Below are positions 1-7,764 of a stretch of DNA of 39,267 nucleotides, piece by piece. The notes under the pieces are model-generated. The model ran no database searches. It saw nothing but the letters and a program-made list of their open reading frames with translations, and was not told where the DNA came from. A program made the translations under genes and the position numbers. The DNA comes from Treponema sp. (GTDB lineage: Bacteria; Spirochaetota; Spirochaetia; Treponematales; Treponemataceae): the NCBI GenBank assembly GCA_017468745.1, contig JAFUHS010000040.1:1-39267 (forward strand), given 5' to 3'. Each line of letters begins with the position of its first letter. Position 1 is the stretch's first letter.

Positions 1-10
1 GGTATAAATC

Positions 11-247
11 ATGTCTAGAGTTTGTGATATCTGCGGAAAAGGTTCTCAGTCTGGTAACAGAGTTAGTAAATCATACAACCACACACGCCACACTTGGAGA
101 CCAAACATCATCAAGGTAAAGACAGAAGATTTCGGAAGAACTGAAACAATAAAGGTCTGCACCCGCTGCTACCGCTCAGGTTTCGTTACAAAGAAAATCA
201 CAGTCGTTCCTGCAAACGCTGGCGCTCAAAAAACAGCTGCCAACTAA
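11..247 (+). CDS. rpmB: 50S ribosomal protein L28 (bL28)
   Basis: Structural protein of the large ribosomal subunit, 78 residues, the usual size for bL28. It begins MSRVCDICGKG and carries the paired cysteines C5/C8 and C50/C53 that form the zinc knuckle of the cysteine-containing (C+) form of L28. The central NHTRHTWRPN segment is the conserved rRNA-binding core. The Ala/Asn-rich tail is short. The gene stands alone, followed directly by a strong intrinsic terminator, so it is probably a monocistronic unit. Its promoter lies outside the window except for a few AT-rich bases. No clear ribosome binding site is visible in the ten bases upstream of the ATG. Confidence 0.97.
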   Translation: MSRVCDICGKGSQSGNRVSKSYNHTRHTWRPNIIKVKTEDFGRTETIKVCTRCYRSGFVTKKITVVPANAGAQKTAAN

Positions 248-270
248 TTCAATTTTCCAAATTGAATGAA

Positions 271-300
271 CCCACCGTAAAGCACGGTGGGATTTTTTTT
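271..300 (+). terminator. Rho-independent terminator of rpmB
   Basis: Perfect 8-bp GC-rich stem CCCACCGT/ACGGTGGG with a 5-base loop, followed after one A by eight T. It lies 24 bases after the rpmB stop codon and just before the end of the convergent membrane-protein gene. Confidence 0.93.
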
Positions 301-301
301 G

Positions 302-700
302 CTAGTCGCGTGTTACCAAAAGGGCACACAAAACAATGAGGTGCATTGCGAAATCGTATAGCCATGAAAGGAAATCGTTGAAATTTCCGTGGATGAAATC
401 TGCGAGGACGATTGCCACAGCCCAAACGATTATGATAATCAGCTTGAGGATTGTTCCCAGCCTGCCTACTCGGTCACCGATGAAAAGCTGGAGAATGATA
501 AAGATTCCCGAGAGCAATTCGATGATGCCGAATACGATGCCCATAATCTTAGCGAAGTCGCCGCTGAAGATACTTTTGATTGCCTTGCAGCCGAAGTCTC
601 CGCCGCCCTGCAAAGCCCAGATTCCGCCGATAGCGAGAAGCGCGCCAACGGCGATGTTGAGGATAAGCCAGAAAAGACTTACCGTTGATTTTTTAGCCAT
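302..700 (-). CDS. Small polytopic membrane protein, unknown function
   Basis: 132 residues, with hydrophobic segments at about 8-30, 50-70, 83-103 and 112-130, so probably four membrane helices in the inner membrane. I do not recognise the family; the size and helix count resemble DoxX-like small membrane proteins, but no signature residues support that. A strong ribosome binding site (GGAGG, 5 bases before ATG) fixes the start. The ATG overlaps the end of the ASCH-domain gene by 8 bases, so it is translationally coupled as the last gene of a four-gene minus-strand operon. It converges on rpmB. Confidence 0.7.
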   Translation of the reverse strand: MAKKSTVSLFWLILNIAVGALLAIGGIWALQGGGDFGCKAIKSIFSGDFAKIMGIVFGIIELLSGIFIILQLFIGDRVGRLGTILKLIIIIVWAVAIVLADFIHGNFNDFLSWLYDFAMHLIVLCALLVTRD

Positions 701-1160
701 TACAGCCTCCTTTATAAATTACGCGGAATATCTCGCAGACGATTTTGCTGTCTTCGCGGACTTCAAAGCCGCACAAATCAGCCTCGTCTTCCAGTAATTC
801 ACGCATTTTATCCTGCCAGTCGGAAAGATTCTCATTCTCCCCGTCACGGGCCGCAAGGTCCCAGGGGATTTCATTGAAGGGTATTACACTCACATTGGTC
901 ACTTCGAGAATTGCCACAGGCTCTTCCTCTGAATCGATAACGACATAAACCTCTCCGTCCACGGGAATAGACTCACGGTTAATCTCAAAAGAATCAAAGG
1001 GCGTGAAGATAGCGGTTTTTGCCCCCGAAAGCACGAGGGAAAGCTGAGTCTGCCCCGTAAAACCAGAGTCCTCAAAGACAAGTTCGCCTGAATAAGTGGC
1101 ATTTTCAGCTTTTTGATTAGTCGCCGTCAGGTATGATTTCCAGAATTCCGCTGTTGTCAT
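693..1160 (-). CDS. ASCH domain protein
   Basis: 155 residues. The opening FWKSYL, the central KTAIFTPFD, the pair PVDGEVYVVID and EEPVAILEVTNV, and PFNEIPWDLAARDGE-then-W follow the order seen in YhfF/DUF437-type ASCH proteins. These have a PUA-like beta-barrel thought to bind RNA or modified nucleosides; some relatives hydrolyse acetylated cytidine. The match is by motif order only and the substrate cannot be told. The start codon overlaps the stop of the preceding membrane-protein gene by one base (TAATG), and the stop overlaps the next start by 8 bases, so it is the third gene of a tightly coupled operon. Likely cytoplasmic. Confidence 0.75.
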   Translation of the reverse strand: MTTAEFWKSYLTATNQKAENATYSGELVFEDSGFTGQTQLSLVLSGAKTAIFTPFDSFEINRESIPVDGEVYVVIDSEEEPVAILEVTNVSVIPFNEIPWDLAARDGENENLSDWQDKMRELLEDEADLCGFEVREDSKIVCEIFRVIYKGGCNG

Positions 1161-1465
1161 TATTTTCTCCCGCTTTTTGAAAGCATTATGATAAAAGCGA
1201 TAATTACGAAAATACTTGGAACTACCGCAAGAATAAGCTGGACAAGGGAAATTTGATTCCCCAGCAGAGAGATTTCTTTTGCTGTCACGAAGCCCAGTTT
1301 TAAGAGCAGGTCAAAGACAATTGCCGAATAGCCAGTGACGGCCGCAAGAACCAGAAACATCCATGAAAAATCTCTGGTCTTACTCCAAAGCATGATGGCG
1401 AGGAAAGCAATGATTCCGCCGAGAAGAAGTTTTATTGTAAAAAAAATTATTTCGGTCTCAGTCAT
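1160..1465 (-). CDS. Small membrane protein, unknown function
   Basis: About 101 residues from the ATG at 1465 (MTETEIIFF). The frame is open further upstream, but this start overlaps the preceding stop by 8 bases (ATGACTGA), matching the coupling style of the operon. Three hydrophobic segments are visible: IIFFTIKLLLGGIIAFLAIM, MFLVLAAVTGYSAIVFDLLL and LVQLILAVVPSIFVIIAFII. The tail SKSGRK is basic, so it is probably on the cytoplasmic side. I recognise no family. Its gene sits between an aminotransferase-like gene and an ASCH-domain gene; no functional link is evident from the sequence. Confidence 0.65.
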   Translation of the reverse strand: MTETEIIFFTIKLLLGGIIAFLAIMLWSKTRDFSWMFLVLAAVTGYSAIVFDLLLKLGFVTAKEISLLGNQISLVQLILAVVPSIFVIIAFIIMLSKSGRK

Positions 1466-2270
1466 AAATGAAAGGATTTTTCTGAAGTTTGGAGAATACG
1501 CCTTTGTCAGCACCAAAAGGAACTATCGAAGGCTGGTGATAATCAGGTGAAATCAGGACGGCAGAATCCAGGCAGTGCCTGAAAAAATCAGCGTATCTGT
1601 CTTCAGGGACTTTAGGAAAGAGATAGGGGCCTTTCCGCTCCCAGTATCTTGTGACAATCTGGTCGTAGATGAACCAGTGTTTTTCTTCCCTTTCCTGCAA
1701 TGCCTTGATTAAATCATAAATTGAGCGGGTGACCGCCGCACACAAGGCCGACGGAAGGAAAATTTGCCCTGACAATGAAAAATCAGGATTGATTGCACGG
1801 GTATCTTTTAGCGCAAGAACGAAAATGTCGGCCGCCCAAGGGAGAGCCGGGGCAAAAAGAATGCAGTCCACGCTCCGCCAGTCAAGGCTGACAGGATTCC
1901 ATGGCCGCCATACGCTTGTTCCCTCTGCCGAAAGAGAGAGAGCCGCCTTTAGGGCAGCCTCTTTGTCAGAGAAGGTGAAAGCCCGCCTGTCATCGCCAAA
2001 GAGCGCGGAAACGGCACGGTCAAGACGGCTTTTTTCGCGGCCGCATGGTGAAGAAAAATCCGTGAAATAGCTGCCTAGAGCCCCCCGCTCCAGAACATTC
2101 TTGAAGACAGTGAAGGCAGAGCCGCCCCAGCCGAGGATTGCCCGTCCGCCTTCCTGATACAAATCCGTGAGGCGCACGCCTTTTGCCGTATAGAGATAGG
2201 ATTTTCTCGCCCGCTTTACGCTTCCGAAACGAGAATATATTTCTTTTGCAAGTTCAATTGTCTGAGACAT
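1458..2270 (-). CDS. Conserved hypothetical protein resembling class III aminotransferases at its N-terminus
   Basis: 270 residues. The segment SYLYTAKGVRLTDLYQEGG, followed by LGWGGSAFTVFKNVLERG, resembles the opening of class III aminotransferases (a display-a-name-then-LGH pattern). The protein is far shorter than the 400-plus residues of that family. I cannot find the usual DEVQ-type motif or a convincing PLP lysine, so catalytic activity by that route is doubtful. The later LPSALCAAVTRSIYDLI and the C-terminal SPDYHQPSIVPFGADKGVF look like conserved blocks of a spirochaete-specific family. First gene of the minus-strand operon. A TATAAT box lies only 9 bases before the ATG and there is no ribosome binding site. 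Confidence 0.6.
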   Translation of the reverse strand: MSQTIELAKEIYSRFGSVKRARKSYLYTAKGVRLTDLYQEGGRAILGWGGSAFTVFKNVLERGALGSYFTDFSSPCGREKSRLDRAVSALFGDDRRAFTFSDKEAALKAALSLSAEGTSVWRPWNPVSLDWRSVDCILFAPALPWAADIFVLALKDTRAINPDFSLSGQIFLPSALCAAVTRSIYDLIKALQEREEKHWFIYDQIVTRYWERKGPYLFPKVPEDRYADFFRHCLDSAVLISPDYHQPSIVPFGADKGVFSKLQKNPFIYD

Positions 2271-2279
2271 TTGAATGAA

Positions 2280-2285
2280 ATTATA
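2280..2285 (-). promoter_or_regulatory. Putative -10 box for the 2270-302 operon
   Basis: Consensus TATAAT on the minus strand, ending 9 bases before the ATG at 2270. No good -35 hexamer is seen at 16-18 bases. The short distance leaves almost no 5' leader and no room for a Shine-Dalgarno. Confidence 0.4.
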
Positions 2286-2339
2286 GCAGAAAAATGATTC
2301 AAATGGTAGAATTAAACATCACTTTTTTTGGAGGCGAAG

Positions 2340-3272
2340 ATGAATTTTATTCGGCTCATCCTTGTAGGAACAGCAATCGGCATGGCAAATGTAATCCCAG
2401 GCGTTTCAGGAGGAACTCTTGCCGTTGTCTTCAATATCTATGACAAATTCGTAAATGCAATCACCCTTAATGTCAGAAAACTGAAGGAGAACTGGCGCTT
2501 CATCCTGCCCCTCTTATCAGGCATGGCACTTGGTGTCCTCATTTTCAGCAAGCTGATTACAATCCTCTACACTAATTTTCCTGTTCAGACAAATTATTTT
2601 TTCACCGGTCTGATTTTAGGAAGCATCCCCATGCTTTTCGTCTACATGACCAAAAGCGAAAAGACTCAGAAGATGGGTACGGCAAAAAAACTTACCGTCA
2701 TTCTCTGTGCCGTAACGGGTCTTGTCATACTGCTCACTTTCTCTTACCTTGAAGTCAAATATGGTGGCGGAGACAAAACAGCCGGAATGAGCGCAGACCT
2801 TCCCGAATGGACGGTAAAACTTGCGGGGCGAATTTTCTTCGCAGGTATTGTCGGGGCTGTGGCAATGATTATCCCCGGCATTTCAGGCTCCCTTCTCATG
2901 CTGATTTTAGGTGTTTACCCAATAGTAATGAAAAGCATCCCTGCCCTCTTCCTTCCCAGCCAGACCTTCCACGCCCTTATCCTTCTTTTACCCAACGGAG
3001 CGGGTGTCTTAATCGGCCTTCTCTGCGGAGCACAGCTGGTAAAATATCTTCTTAAAAAAGCCCCCAATCACACTTACGCCGTTATTTTCGGTCTTCTCTG
3101 CGGTTCGGCAATCAATCTCTTCCCGGGCTTTGGCGAGATTCATGGAGCCGGAATGGCCCTTGCCTGCCTTATCTGCGTGGCTGGAGGAGCGGCAATGGCT
3201 TATTTTTCAACAAAACTCGCCCCCTCCGAAGACAAACCGGAAGGAAAAGAAAGCGAAAAATCTATCGAATAG
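2340..3272 (+). CDS. DUF368 family membrane protein, probable undecaprenyl-phosphate transporter (PopT type)
   Basis: About 310 residues with eight or more hydrophobic segments. The family signature appears twice, as MANVIPGVSGGT near the N-terminus and MIIPGISGS in the second half, showing the internal duplication typical of DUF368. Family members of the PopT type return undecaprenyl phosphate across the cytoplasmic membrane for reuse in cell-wall and glycan synthesis. The frame is open from a TTG at 2328, but that codon overlaps the ribosome binding site; GGAGG at 2330-2334 places the true start at the ATG at 2340. It is divergent from the aminotransferase-like operon. Its 3' end overlaps the convergent GT8 gene by 11 bases, next to a glycolipid-type operon that could depend on lipid carriers. 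Confidence 0.88.
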   Translation: MNFIRLILVGTAIGMANVIPGVSGGTLAVVFNIYDKFVNAITLNVRKLKENWRFILPLLSGMALGVLIFSKLITILYTNFPVQTNYFFTGLILGSIPMLFVYMTKSEKTQKMGTAKKLTVILCAVTGLVILLTFSYLEVKYGGGDKTAGMSADLPEWTVKLAGRIFFAGIVGAVAMIIPGISGSLLMLILGVYPIVMKSIPALFLPSQTFHALILLLPNGAGVLIGLLCGAQLVKYLLKKAPNHTYAVIFGLLCGSAINLFPGFGEIHGAGMALACLICVAGGAAMAYFSTKLAPSEDKPEGKESEKSIE

Positions 3273-4104
3273 ACTCCCGCTCGAATTTCGTCTTTAAATA
3301 CACATATTCGTAAAGAATGTCGTCAAAATTCTCGTAGCCGAAGATTTTATGAATCTGTGTAATCCTCCACTGCTTTATGTTTGCGGTGTGGGGATAGGGA
3401 AGCCAGAAAAGCCTTTTTGAGAAATGGCGGATGACGGTATTCCTGTACAAAAATTTCTGGTCATTAAAACGCTGGCTGATTTTCAGCTGTTTTGTGGTAC
3501 TGCGGACAATGGCGCTTTCATCGGCAAAAAGAAGTTTTTTAGTTTTTATCAGGTCCCGGCTTTTTTTGAAAAGCCCGGTCTCACGGCATTTTTTCATGTT
3601 GAAGAGGATAACGCCCGCATTTATAAAACGGCGGAGGAAAAAGAGAATCAGCTTTCCGTAATGGTCTGGGGCGGCGGCATATTCGTAATCAGAAATATCG
3701 ATGTCATACAAAAGTCTGATATCACGGTTAAAGAGCAGGTCTATGTCCAGATAGAGGAGTTTTTCAGGAATCTGGGGTACGAGGTCGGCGAAGAGGCGGA
3801 TCAGCGTGTAGGGAGAGCAATAGCAGTCTTCGTTGGGAGACGAGTCGAATTCCCTGTGATAAAGCTCCGTCACATCGATTTTTTCGACCATATTCTCAGG
3901 ATTGTAGGATTTTGCGACTTCCGCAAGAAAGGCAGTCTGATCGTCCGTAATCGGCGTGTAATCGGATCGAAGATGAGAGACATCCATGGTAAAAATGAAA
4001 AAATGAAAAGGCTCTCTCGTCTGTGTCCGCTTGAAAATCGAGAGCATGGTGGTAAGAGCGCCGTCAAAGACTTTGCTGTTTCCGCAGAACAGGATGTTTA
4101 TCAT
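3262..4104 (-). CDS. Glycosyltransferase family 8 protein
   Basis: 280 residues. The N-terminal beta-strand INILFCGNSKVF, the DxD metal/nucleotide-sugar site in LYLDIDLLF (about residues 117-125), and FINAGVILFNMKK (about 163-175) are in the order expected of GT8, the retaining LgtC/glycogenin-like transferases. Such enzymes move galactose or glucose from a UDP-sugar to a lipid or glycan acceptor. The end IHKIFGYENFDDILYEY is rich in aromatic and charged residues and may be peripheral to the membrane. The start overlaps the upstream acyltransferase stop by four bases (ATGA). It is the last gene of a GT8-PlsC-PlsC-GT8 operon. The acceptor is unknown. Confidence 0.88.
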   Translation of the reverse strand: MINILFCGNSKVFDGALTTMLSIFKRTQTREPFHFFIFTMDVSHLRSDYTPITDDQTAFLAEVAKSYNPENMVEKIDVTELYHREFDSSPNEDCYCSPYTLIRLFADLVPQIPEKLLYLDIDLLFNRDIRLLYDIDISDYEYAAAPDHYGKLILFFLRRFINAGVILFNMKKCRETGLFKKSRDLIKTKKLLFADESAIVRSTTKQLKISQRFNDQKFLYRNTVIRHFSKRLFWLPYPHTANIKQWRITQIHKIFGYENFDDILYEYVYLKTKFERESIR

Positions 4105-4910
4105 GAATTTTCTCCATCGCCTTGGGCATCTGACTCAGATTTTTTGATATATTGAATCAGCTCCACAGTATTGAGTTTGCTTCTCTCGCACATTTTTTCA
4201 TAAACCGCATCCCTTAGAGCCTTTCTCTGCTCTTTTGAAGAAAGTTTTTCGTCAGCGAAGAAAGGCCCGTCCACATAAGTGACCATGCGGGGATTCTTGG
4301 AAAAACGCCTTTTCTGATAGACATTGGTAAAGCAGAAAACCGGCGTTTTATACTGAACGGGATATTTGAAGGAAGTGTCGGCAAAGGGGCGGATTTTCGT
4401 GTAAAAAGGCCATATATGGGCTTCCGGGTATATGCAAAGCGAGCATTTTGACTTAATCCGCATTTCCATAGTGCGCATGAAATTTCTGGCGGCTGCAAAA
4501 TTGTCTGGAAGAGGAAGGGCACCCAAAAGCCGCATTTTCTGCCCGATATGGGGAATTGAGACATTGTTCGGATGAACCACCACAAAGACACTTTTGGGGA
4601 AGCTCACGAAAGTAGGAACAAGCGGGTCAGAGAGAATATTGGTGTGGTTCCCGTAAATGAAAAATCCTTCCTTTTGGCAGGATTTTAAGACCTTTCTGTT
4701 AATTATTTTGTGGCGGTACTTCAGTTTTAGATAGATGAAGGCCAGAGGCATGGCAAAAAGGCGGTAAAAAAAGAAGCGTCTGAGATGCCAGCAGAAGGAG
4801 TCCGAGCCGTAATCATAGTTCTCGTCAATGGGAATGGGCTCAATCTGCATGGTGGAAAATTCATCGTTCAGCTCATCGCTGTAGTAAATAACTTTTTGCT
4901 CTTCTGCCAT
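4101..4910 (-). CDS. PlsC-type acyltransferase (1-acylglycerol-3-phosphate acyltransferase-like)
   Basis: 269 residues. A hydrophobic stretch around 44-62 precedes the catalytic region FFIYGNHTNILSDPLVP. Here His and Asp are separated by five residues instead of the four of the standard HX4D motif, and the gene sequence confirms this reading. A second motif CIYPEAHIWPF corresponds to the FPEG block that binds the acceptor phosphate. These place it in the LPLAT superfamily, which acylates lysophospholipids or related lipids at the inner membrane. Start overlaps the preceding acyltransferase stop by one base (TGATG), and its stop overlaps the next GT8 start by four. The acceptor lipid is not evident, and may be a glycolipid given both flanking glycosyltransferases. 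Confidence 0.83.
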   Translation of the reverse strand: MAEEQKVIYYSDELNDEFSTMQIEPIPIDENYDYGSDSFCWHLRRFFFYRLFAMPLAFIYLKLKYRHKIINRKVLKSCQKEGFFIYGNHTNILSDPLVPTFVSFPKSVFVVVHPNNVSIPHIGQKMRLLGALPLPDNFAAARNFMRTMEMRIKSKCSLCIYPEAHIWPFYTKIRPFADTSFKYPVQYKTPVFCFTNVYQKRRFSKNPRMVTYVDGPFFADEKLSSKEQRKALRDAVYEKMCERSKLNTVELIQYIKKSESDAQGDGENS

Positions 4911-5797
4911 CAGTTTGCCGCCGCATACTCCAGAGGAATGCCGTAAGTCTCTTCGTAGACCTTTTTCCAGGCCTGAAAATTCTCATTTTTCATGTATTCG
5001 GCGTTCTTGCGTACGCTCAAATCTTTTTTTGGATAAATGAGGGGAAGAATGTGGACTGTATATTCCTGAACGGGAAAGCCGTCACCGCCAATCAAATCAG
5101 AATCGCTCATGGTGATAAAGAAGGGCATAATGGGAGCATTATTCTCCGCGGCGATTTTAAAAGCTCCGTTGGTGAGGGGACGGGGTTTCCTGTAATTCCA
5201 CCACATGGCCTGCTCGGCGTAAATCAGAATCTGCCTTCCATGGGAAAGATAATATTTTGCAGCGTCCATAAAATTCTTCATCGTTGAGACATTGCTTGAA
5301 AGAGGCATAGTGTTGCAGTGGCGGAAAAGAAAGCCGTAAAAGCCCGGGAAATTAGTGTAGTTTCCTTCGCGGCAGACTTTTACCAGCTCCTTGTGATAGA
5401 CATGCTTTTCGATTGCCTTGTAGACGGCGAAATTATCAAAGGCGTTGAAGTGATTGCAGGTAATCACCGCCCCTGTCCGCTTGTTGGCGATGTAATTTTC
5501 AAGCCCCCGCACTTCTTTGATAATCAGCTGCCTCGTTTTTATAAGTCTGTTGATGAGGCGGCGGGCAAGAATATTGGCAAATTTCATCCAGAATTTGCTG
5601 GAAAGTTTTTTATTGAGGTAGTCAACTTTATCCGGCGTAAGGGGAATCGTAGGCGGATCATCCTCCACATCTTCCTGCCAGCGGCCTTCTTTTTCAAAAA
5701 GTGCGATTTTTTCGACTATCGCCACCCTGCCGGGATCCTTTGCGACGGCAGGCAGAGAGGCCTCTTTTTCTGACTGATTACTCTGGTTTTCCGCCAT
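4910..5797 (-). CDS. PlsC-type acyltransferase
   Basis: 295 residues, a second LPLAT-superfamily member. The canonical HX4D motif is present in ITCNHFNAFDNF (about residues 111-122), and the FPEG-equivalent block reads LIYAEQAMWW (about 190-199), followed by RKPRPLTNGAFKIAAE. The N-terminal 60 residues are charged and free of a signal peptide. Its start lies 20 bases inside the upstream GT8 gene and its stop overlaps the next acyltransferase start by one base, so the four genes are surely co-transcribed. The two acyltransferases are dissimilar enough outside the motifs that they are unlikely to be a recent duplication; they may add two different acyl chains. Acceptor unknown. Confidence 0.83.
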   Translation of the reverse strand: MAENQSNQSEKEASLPAVAKDPGRVAIVEKIALFEKEGRWQEDVEDDPPTIPLTPDKVDYLNKKLSSKFWMKFANILARRLINRLIKTRQLIIKEVRGLENYIANKRTGAVITCNHFNAFDNFAVYKAIEKHVYHKELVKVCREGNYTNFPGFYGFLFRHCNTMPLSSNVSTMKNFMDAAKYYLSHGRQILIYAEQAMWWNYRKPRPLTNGAFKIAAENNAPIMPFFITMSDSDLIGGDGFPVQEYTVHILPLIYPKKDLSVRKNAEYMKNENFQAWKKVYEETYGIPLEYAAAN

Positions 5798-6782
5798 ACA
5801 AGCCTCGTTTTACCAGACTTTCGCCGGTCTTTCGCATCCGGGTATTCCAATAGTTGTTCGGGTCAGCGGAATCCTCCTCCGCCATTTTTACAAGCTCATT
5901 GAACTGAGTTTTATCCCGCTCGATTAAATCATCTCCGTAAGCGGCCTTGATTTTCAAAATCTGCTCATAAAGGAAAGTCTCTTTTGCATATTTCCAGAAA
6001 TAATCCTCGTAGAGAATATTGTCATAGTGCCAGGGCTTCCAGTTAATTTTGTAATGAATGAGCTTTAAGTCACTGTCATCAAAAGAAGGATTTTTATAGG
6101 CGGATTTGTTCCAGCCAAGGCTCAGCGGTTTAACGCGCCCCTTGCAGAGTACATTGAGGTAGTCCTCGTCCTGAGTGACACGGAAAGTGAAGGAATTAAG
6201 AAGCTCGATGAATTTCGTCTCGATGTTTTCTTCACGGTAAAGTTTCGCGTTAATCAAAAGCACGCCCGCACTGAAATAGTCATAGCGGTATACGCCCAAA
6301 GCCTTTTCGACATAAGTGCCGTAAACATCATAGTCGGTCATGACCTCTTCGCTGGCAGCGGCCACAAGATTGTCGCCAAGCTCGGTGTTGAAAAGCTGAG
6401 AAATGTCACCCGTCACCACAATGTCGCTGTCAAGGTAGAGAACCTTGTCGTACTGGCTGAATACACGGGGAATAAAAATACGGCAATATGTTTCCTTGGA
6501 ATAATAATGGCGGAGATGGAAAGTTCCCGTTGACTTTTCCATTTCGGCCTTCATGGAAACAAAATCAATAGTGGCATTGTCAAGAGCCATATCATCCACA
6601 ATCAGCCTGAGACGCTCTGCATATTCTTTTCGCAGACTCGTAGTAAGAACATATATTTTATAAAAAAAGTCCTTTGAAGCATTATCTAGAAGTGAAGTGA
6701 GCGCAACAGCAAAAAAAGGAGCGTAATTATCATCTATTGCAAAGAAAATCGGGATTTCCTGCTTATTCTTTGTTAAACTCAT
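5778..6782 (-). CDS. Glycosyltransferase family 8 protein
   Basis: 334 residues. IPIFFAIDDNYAPFFAVALT is the classic GT8 N-terminus, VLYLDSDIVV (about residues 114-123) holds the DxD metal site, YFSAGVLLINAKLYR (about 168-182) is the conserved asparagine block, and KLIHYKINWKPW carries the C-terminal histidine that completes metal binding. It should transfer a hexose from a UDP-sugar with retention of configuration. First gene of the four-gene operon; the promoter lies immediately upstream, with no Shine-Dalgarno before the ATG. A C-terminal extension of about 60 charged residues is not part of the core fold. Confidence 0.9.
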   Translation of the reverse strand: MSLTKNKQEIPIFFAIDDNYAPFFAVALTSLLDNASKDFFYKIYVLTTSLRKEYAERLRLIVDDMALDNATIDFVSMKAEMEKSTGTFHLRHYYSKETYCRIFIPRVFSQYDKVLYLDSDIVVTGDISQLFNTELGDNLVAAASEEVMTDYDVYGTYVEKALGVYRYDYFSAGVLLINAKLYREENIETKFIELLNSFTFRVTQDEDYLNVLCKGRVKPLSLGWNKSAYKNPSFDDSDLKLIHYKINWKPWHYDNILYEDYFWKYAKETFLYEQILKIKAAYGDDLIERDKTQFNELVKMAEEDSADPNNYWNTRMRKTGESLVKRGLYGGKPE

Positions 6783-6790
6783 ATTTTACT

Positions 6791-6819
6791 ATTTTATCAT
6801 AGCGAAAGGCATTTGTCAC
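6791..6819 (-). promoter_or_regulatory. Promoter of the GT8/acyltransferase operon
   Basis: Minus-strand GTGACA (-35), 17-base spacer, TAAAAT (-10). The -10 ends 8 bases before the ATG at 6782, so the transcript would start at or next to the start codon. Confidence 0.45.
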
Positions 6820-6848
6820 TAGCATATAAAAAACAGCTTATCAGACCG

Positions 6849-6877
6849 TTTACAAAAAAAAGTTCAGCGATTAAACT
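6849..6877 (+). promoter_or_regulatory. Promoter of the TPR-like gene at 6884
   Basis: TTTACA (-35), 17-base spacer, TAAACT (-10), ending 6 bases before the ATG at 6884. There is no Shine-Dalgarno in between, so translation is probably leaderless. Confidence 0.45.
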
Positions 6878-6883
6878 ATAGAT

Positions 6884-7723
6884 ATGAAATTTGTAAATAT
6901 CATTGCCGCTTTTATAGCCTTCAGCACGGTATCTATTTCCGCCGCTGCCGATTTCAGCACAGAAGAAAATACCTTTATCCAAAATCTCTTGGACTTCCGT
7001 CTTTCACTCCGCTCTTATAAAACAAACGACGAGGCATTAGAAAAAGTCCGTGCCTATAAAGATGAGCACTTGGAAGAAATTTTATCTTTTGGAGAAGAAG
7101 CAAGTCTTGTTTGCCTCAATATGCTGGCCACAAGTGAATACAATATTTTCTACGCAAAAGACATGCATGCTCCAGAAATGGAAGAAATCCTACGCCCTCA
7201 GTACGAAAAAATCATCGAATTTCAAGAGAAACATCCTGTTTCTGAACAAAACCCCTGGTTTACGCTGACATCTGCGGACATCATAAATTCAATGATGCAA
7301 TTTCTCAAGCAGTCACTGGCGATAAAACTCGGTCTGCAAGAAAAGAAGGACTATGCTTCTGTCGTGGAAAGATTTCCAGACATGTCCTTTGCCCTCATGC
7401 TCTCAGGATTCTGGTATTACTACGCTCCAGGAATCGGAGGCGGAAGCAAATCAAAAGCCCGAGATTTCTTTGAAAAATCCCTGAAATATGCCTCAAATGA
7501 TTATGAGCGTTTTTACGGAAACATCAACTATTCTCAAAGCCTCTTTGAATACAAGAAAAAGGACGAGGCCGCACAATATCTTGAAGAAGCCGAGAAAATT
7601 CTCCCGGACACGAACTACATTGCTTTTATCCGAAAAATCAATTCACTGGGCTACTCTCTTTTTGACTATAACATGAATTCAACCCGTGAAAAATTAGATA
7701 AAAAACTTGCCGAATTCGAATAA
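6884..7723 (+). CDS. Exported TPR-like protein, unknown function
   Basis: 279 residues with a signal peptide (MKFVNIIAAFIAFSTVSISAAA, cut near residue 21). The rest is alpha-helical. The block FWYYYAPGIGGGSKSKARDF (about residues 177-196), followed by a TPR-like pair, matches the second exported protein at 13312-14175 block for block. This includes YSQ, then DEAAQYLEEAEK, and a closing NSLGYSLFDYNMN. The pattern recalls periplasmic TPR proteins such as the treponemal TatT family, but the match is by motif and the role is unknown. Monocistronic or read through into the PocR gene 41 bases downstream. Probably periplasmic. Confidence 0.75.
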   Translation: MKFVNIIAAFIAFSTVSISAAADFSTEENTFIQNLLDFRLSLRSYKTNDEALEKVRAYKDEHLEEILSFGEEASLVCLNMLATSEYNIFYAKDMHAPEMEEILRPQYEKIIEFQEKHPVSEQNPWFTLTSADIINSMMQFLKQSLAIKLGLQEKKDYASVVERFPDMSFALMLSGFWYYYAPGIGGGSKSKARDFFEKSLKYASNDYERFYGNINYSQSLFEYKKKDEAAQYLEEAEKILPDTNYIAFIRKINSLGYSLFDYNMNSTREKLDKKLAEFE

Positions 7724-7734
7724 TCAGATACAAT
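7707..7734 (+). promoter_or_regulatory. Possible promoter of the PocR/EAL genes
   Basis: TTGCCG, 16-base spacer, TACAAT, overlapping the end of the upstream TPR-like gene. A second TACAAT occurs at 7742-7747. The downstream leader contains AGGA 7 bases before the ATG at 7765. Confidence 0.35.
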
Positions 7735-7764
7735 AGAAAGATACAATATGCTGTAGGATAAATC

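Noticed and set aside
3424-4155. Plus-strand frame of 243 codons opposite the GT8 gene
   Set aside because: It is antisense to a well-supported GT8 gene and has no conserved motif or ribosome binding site.
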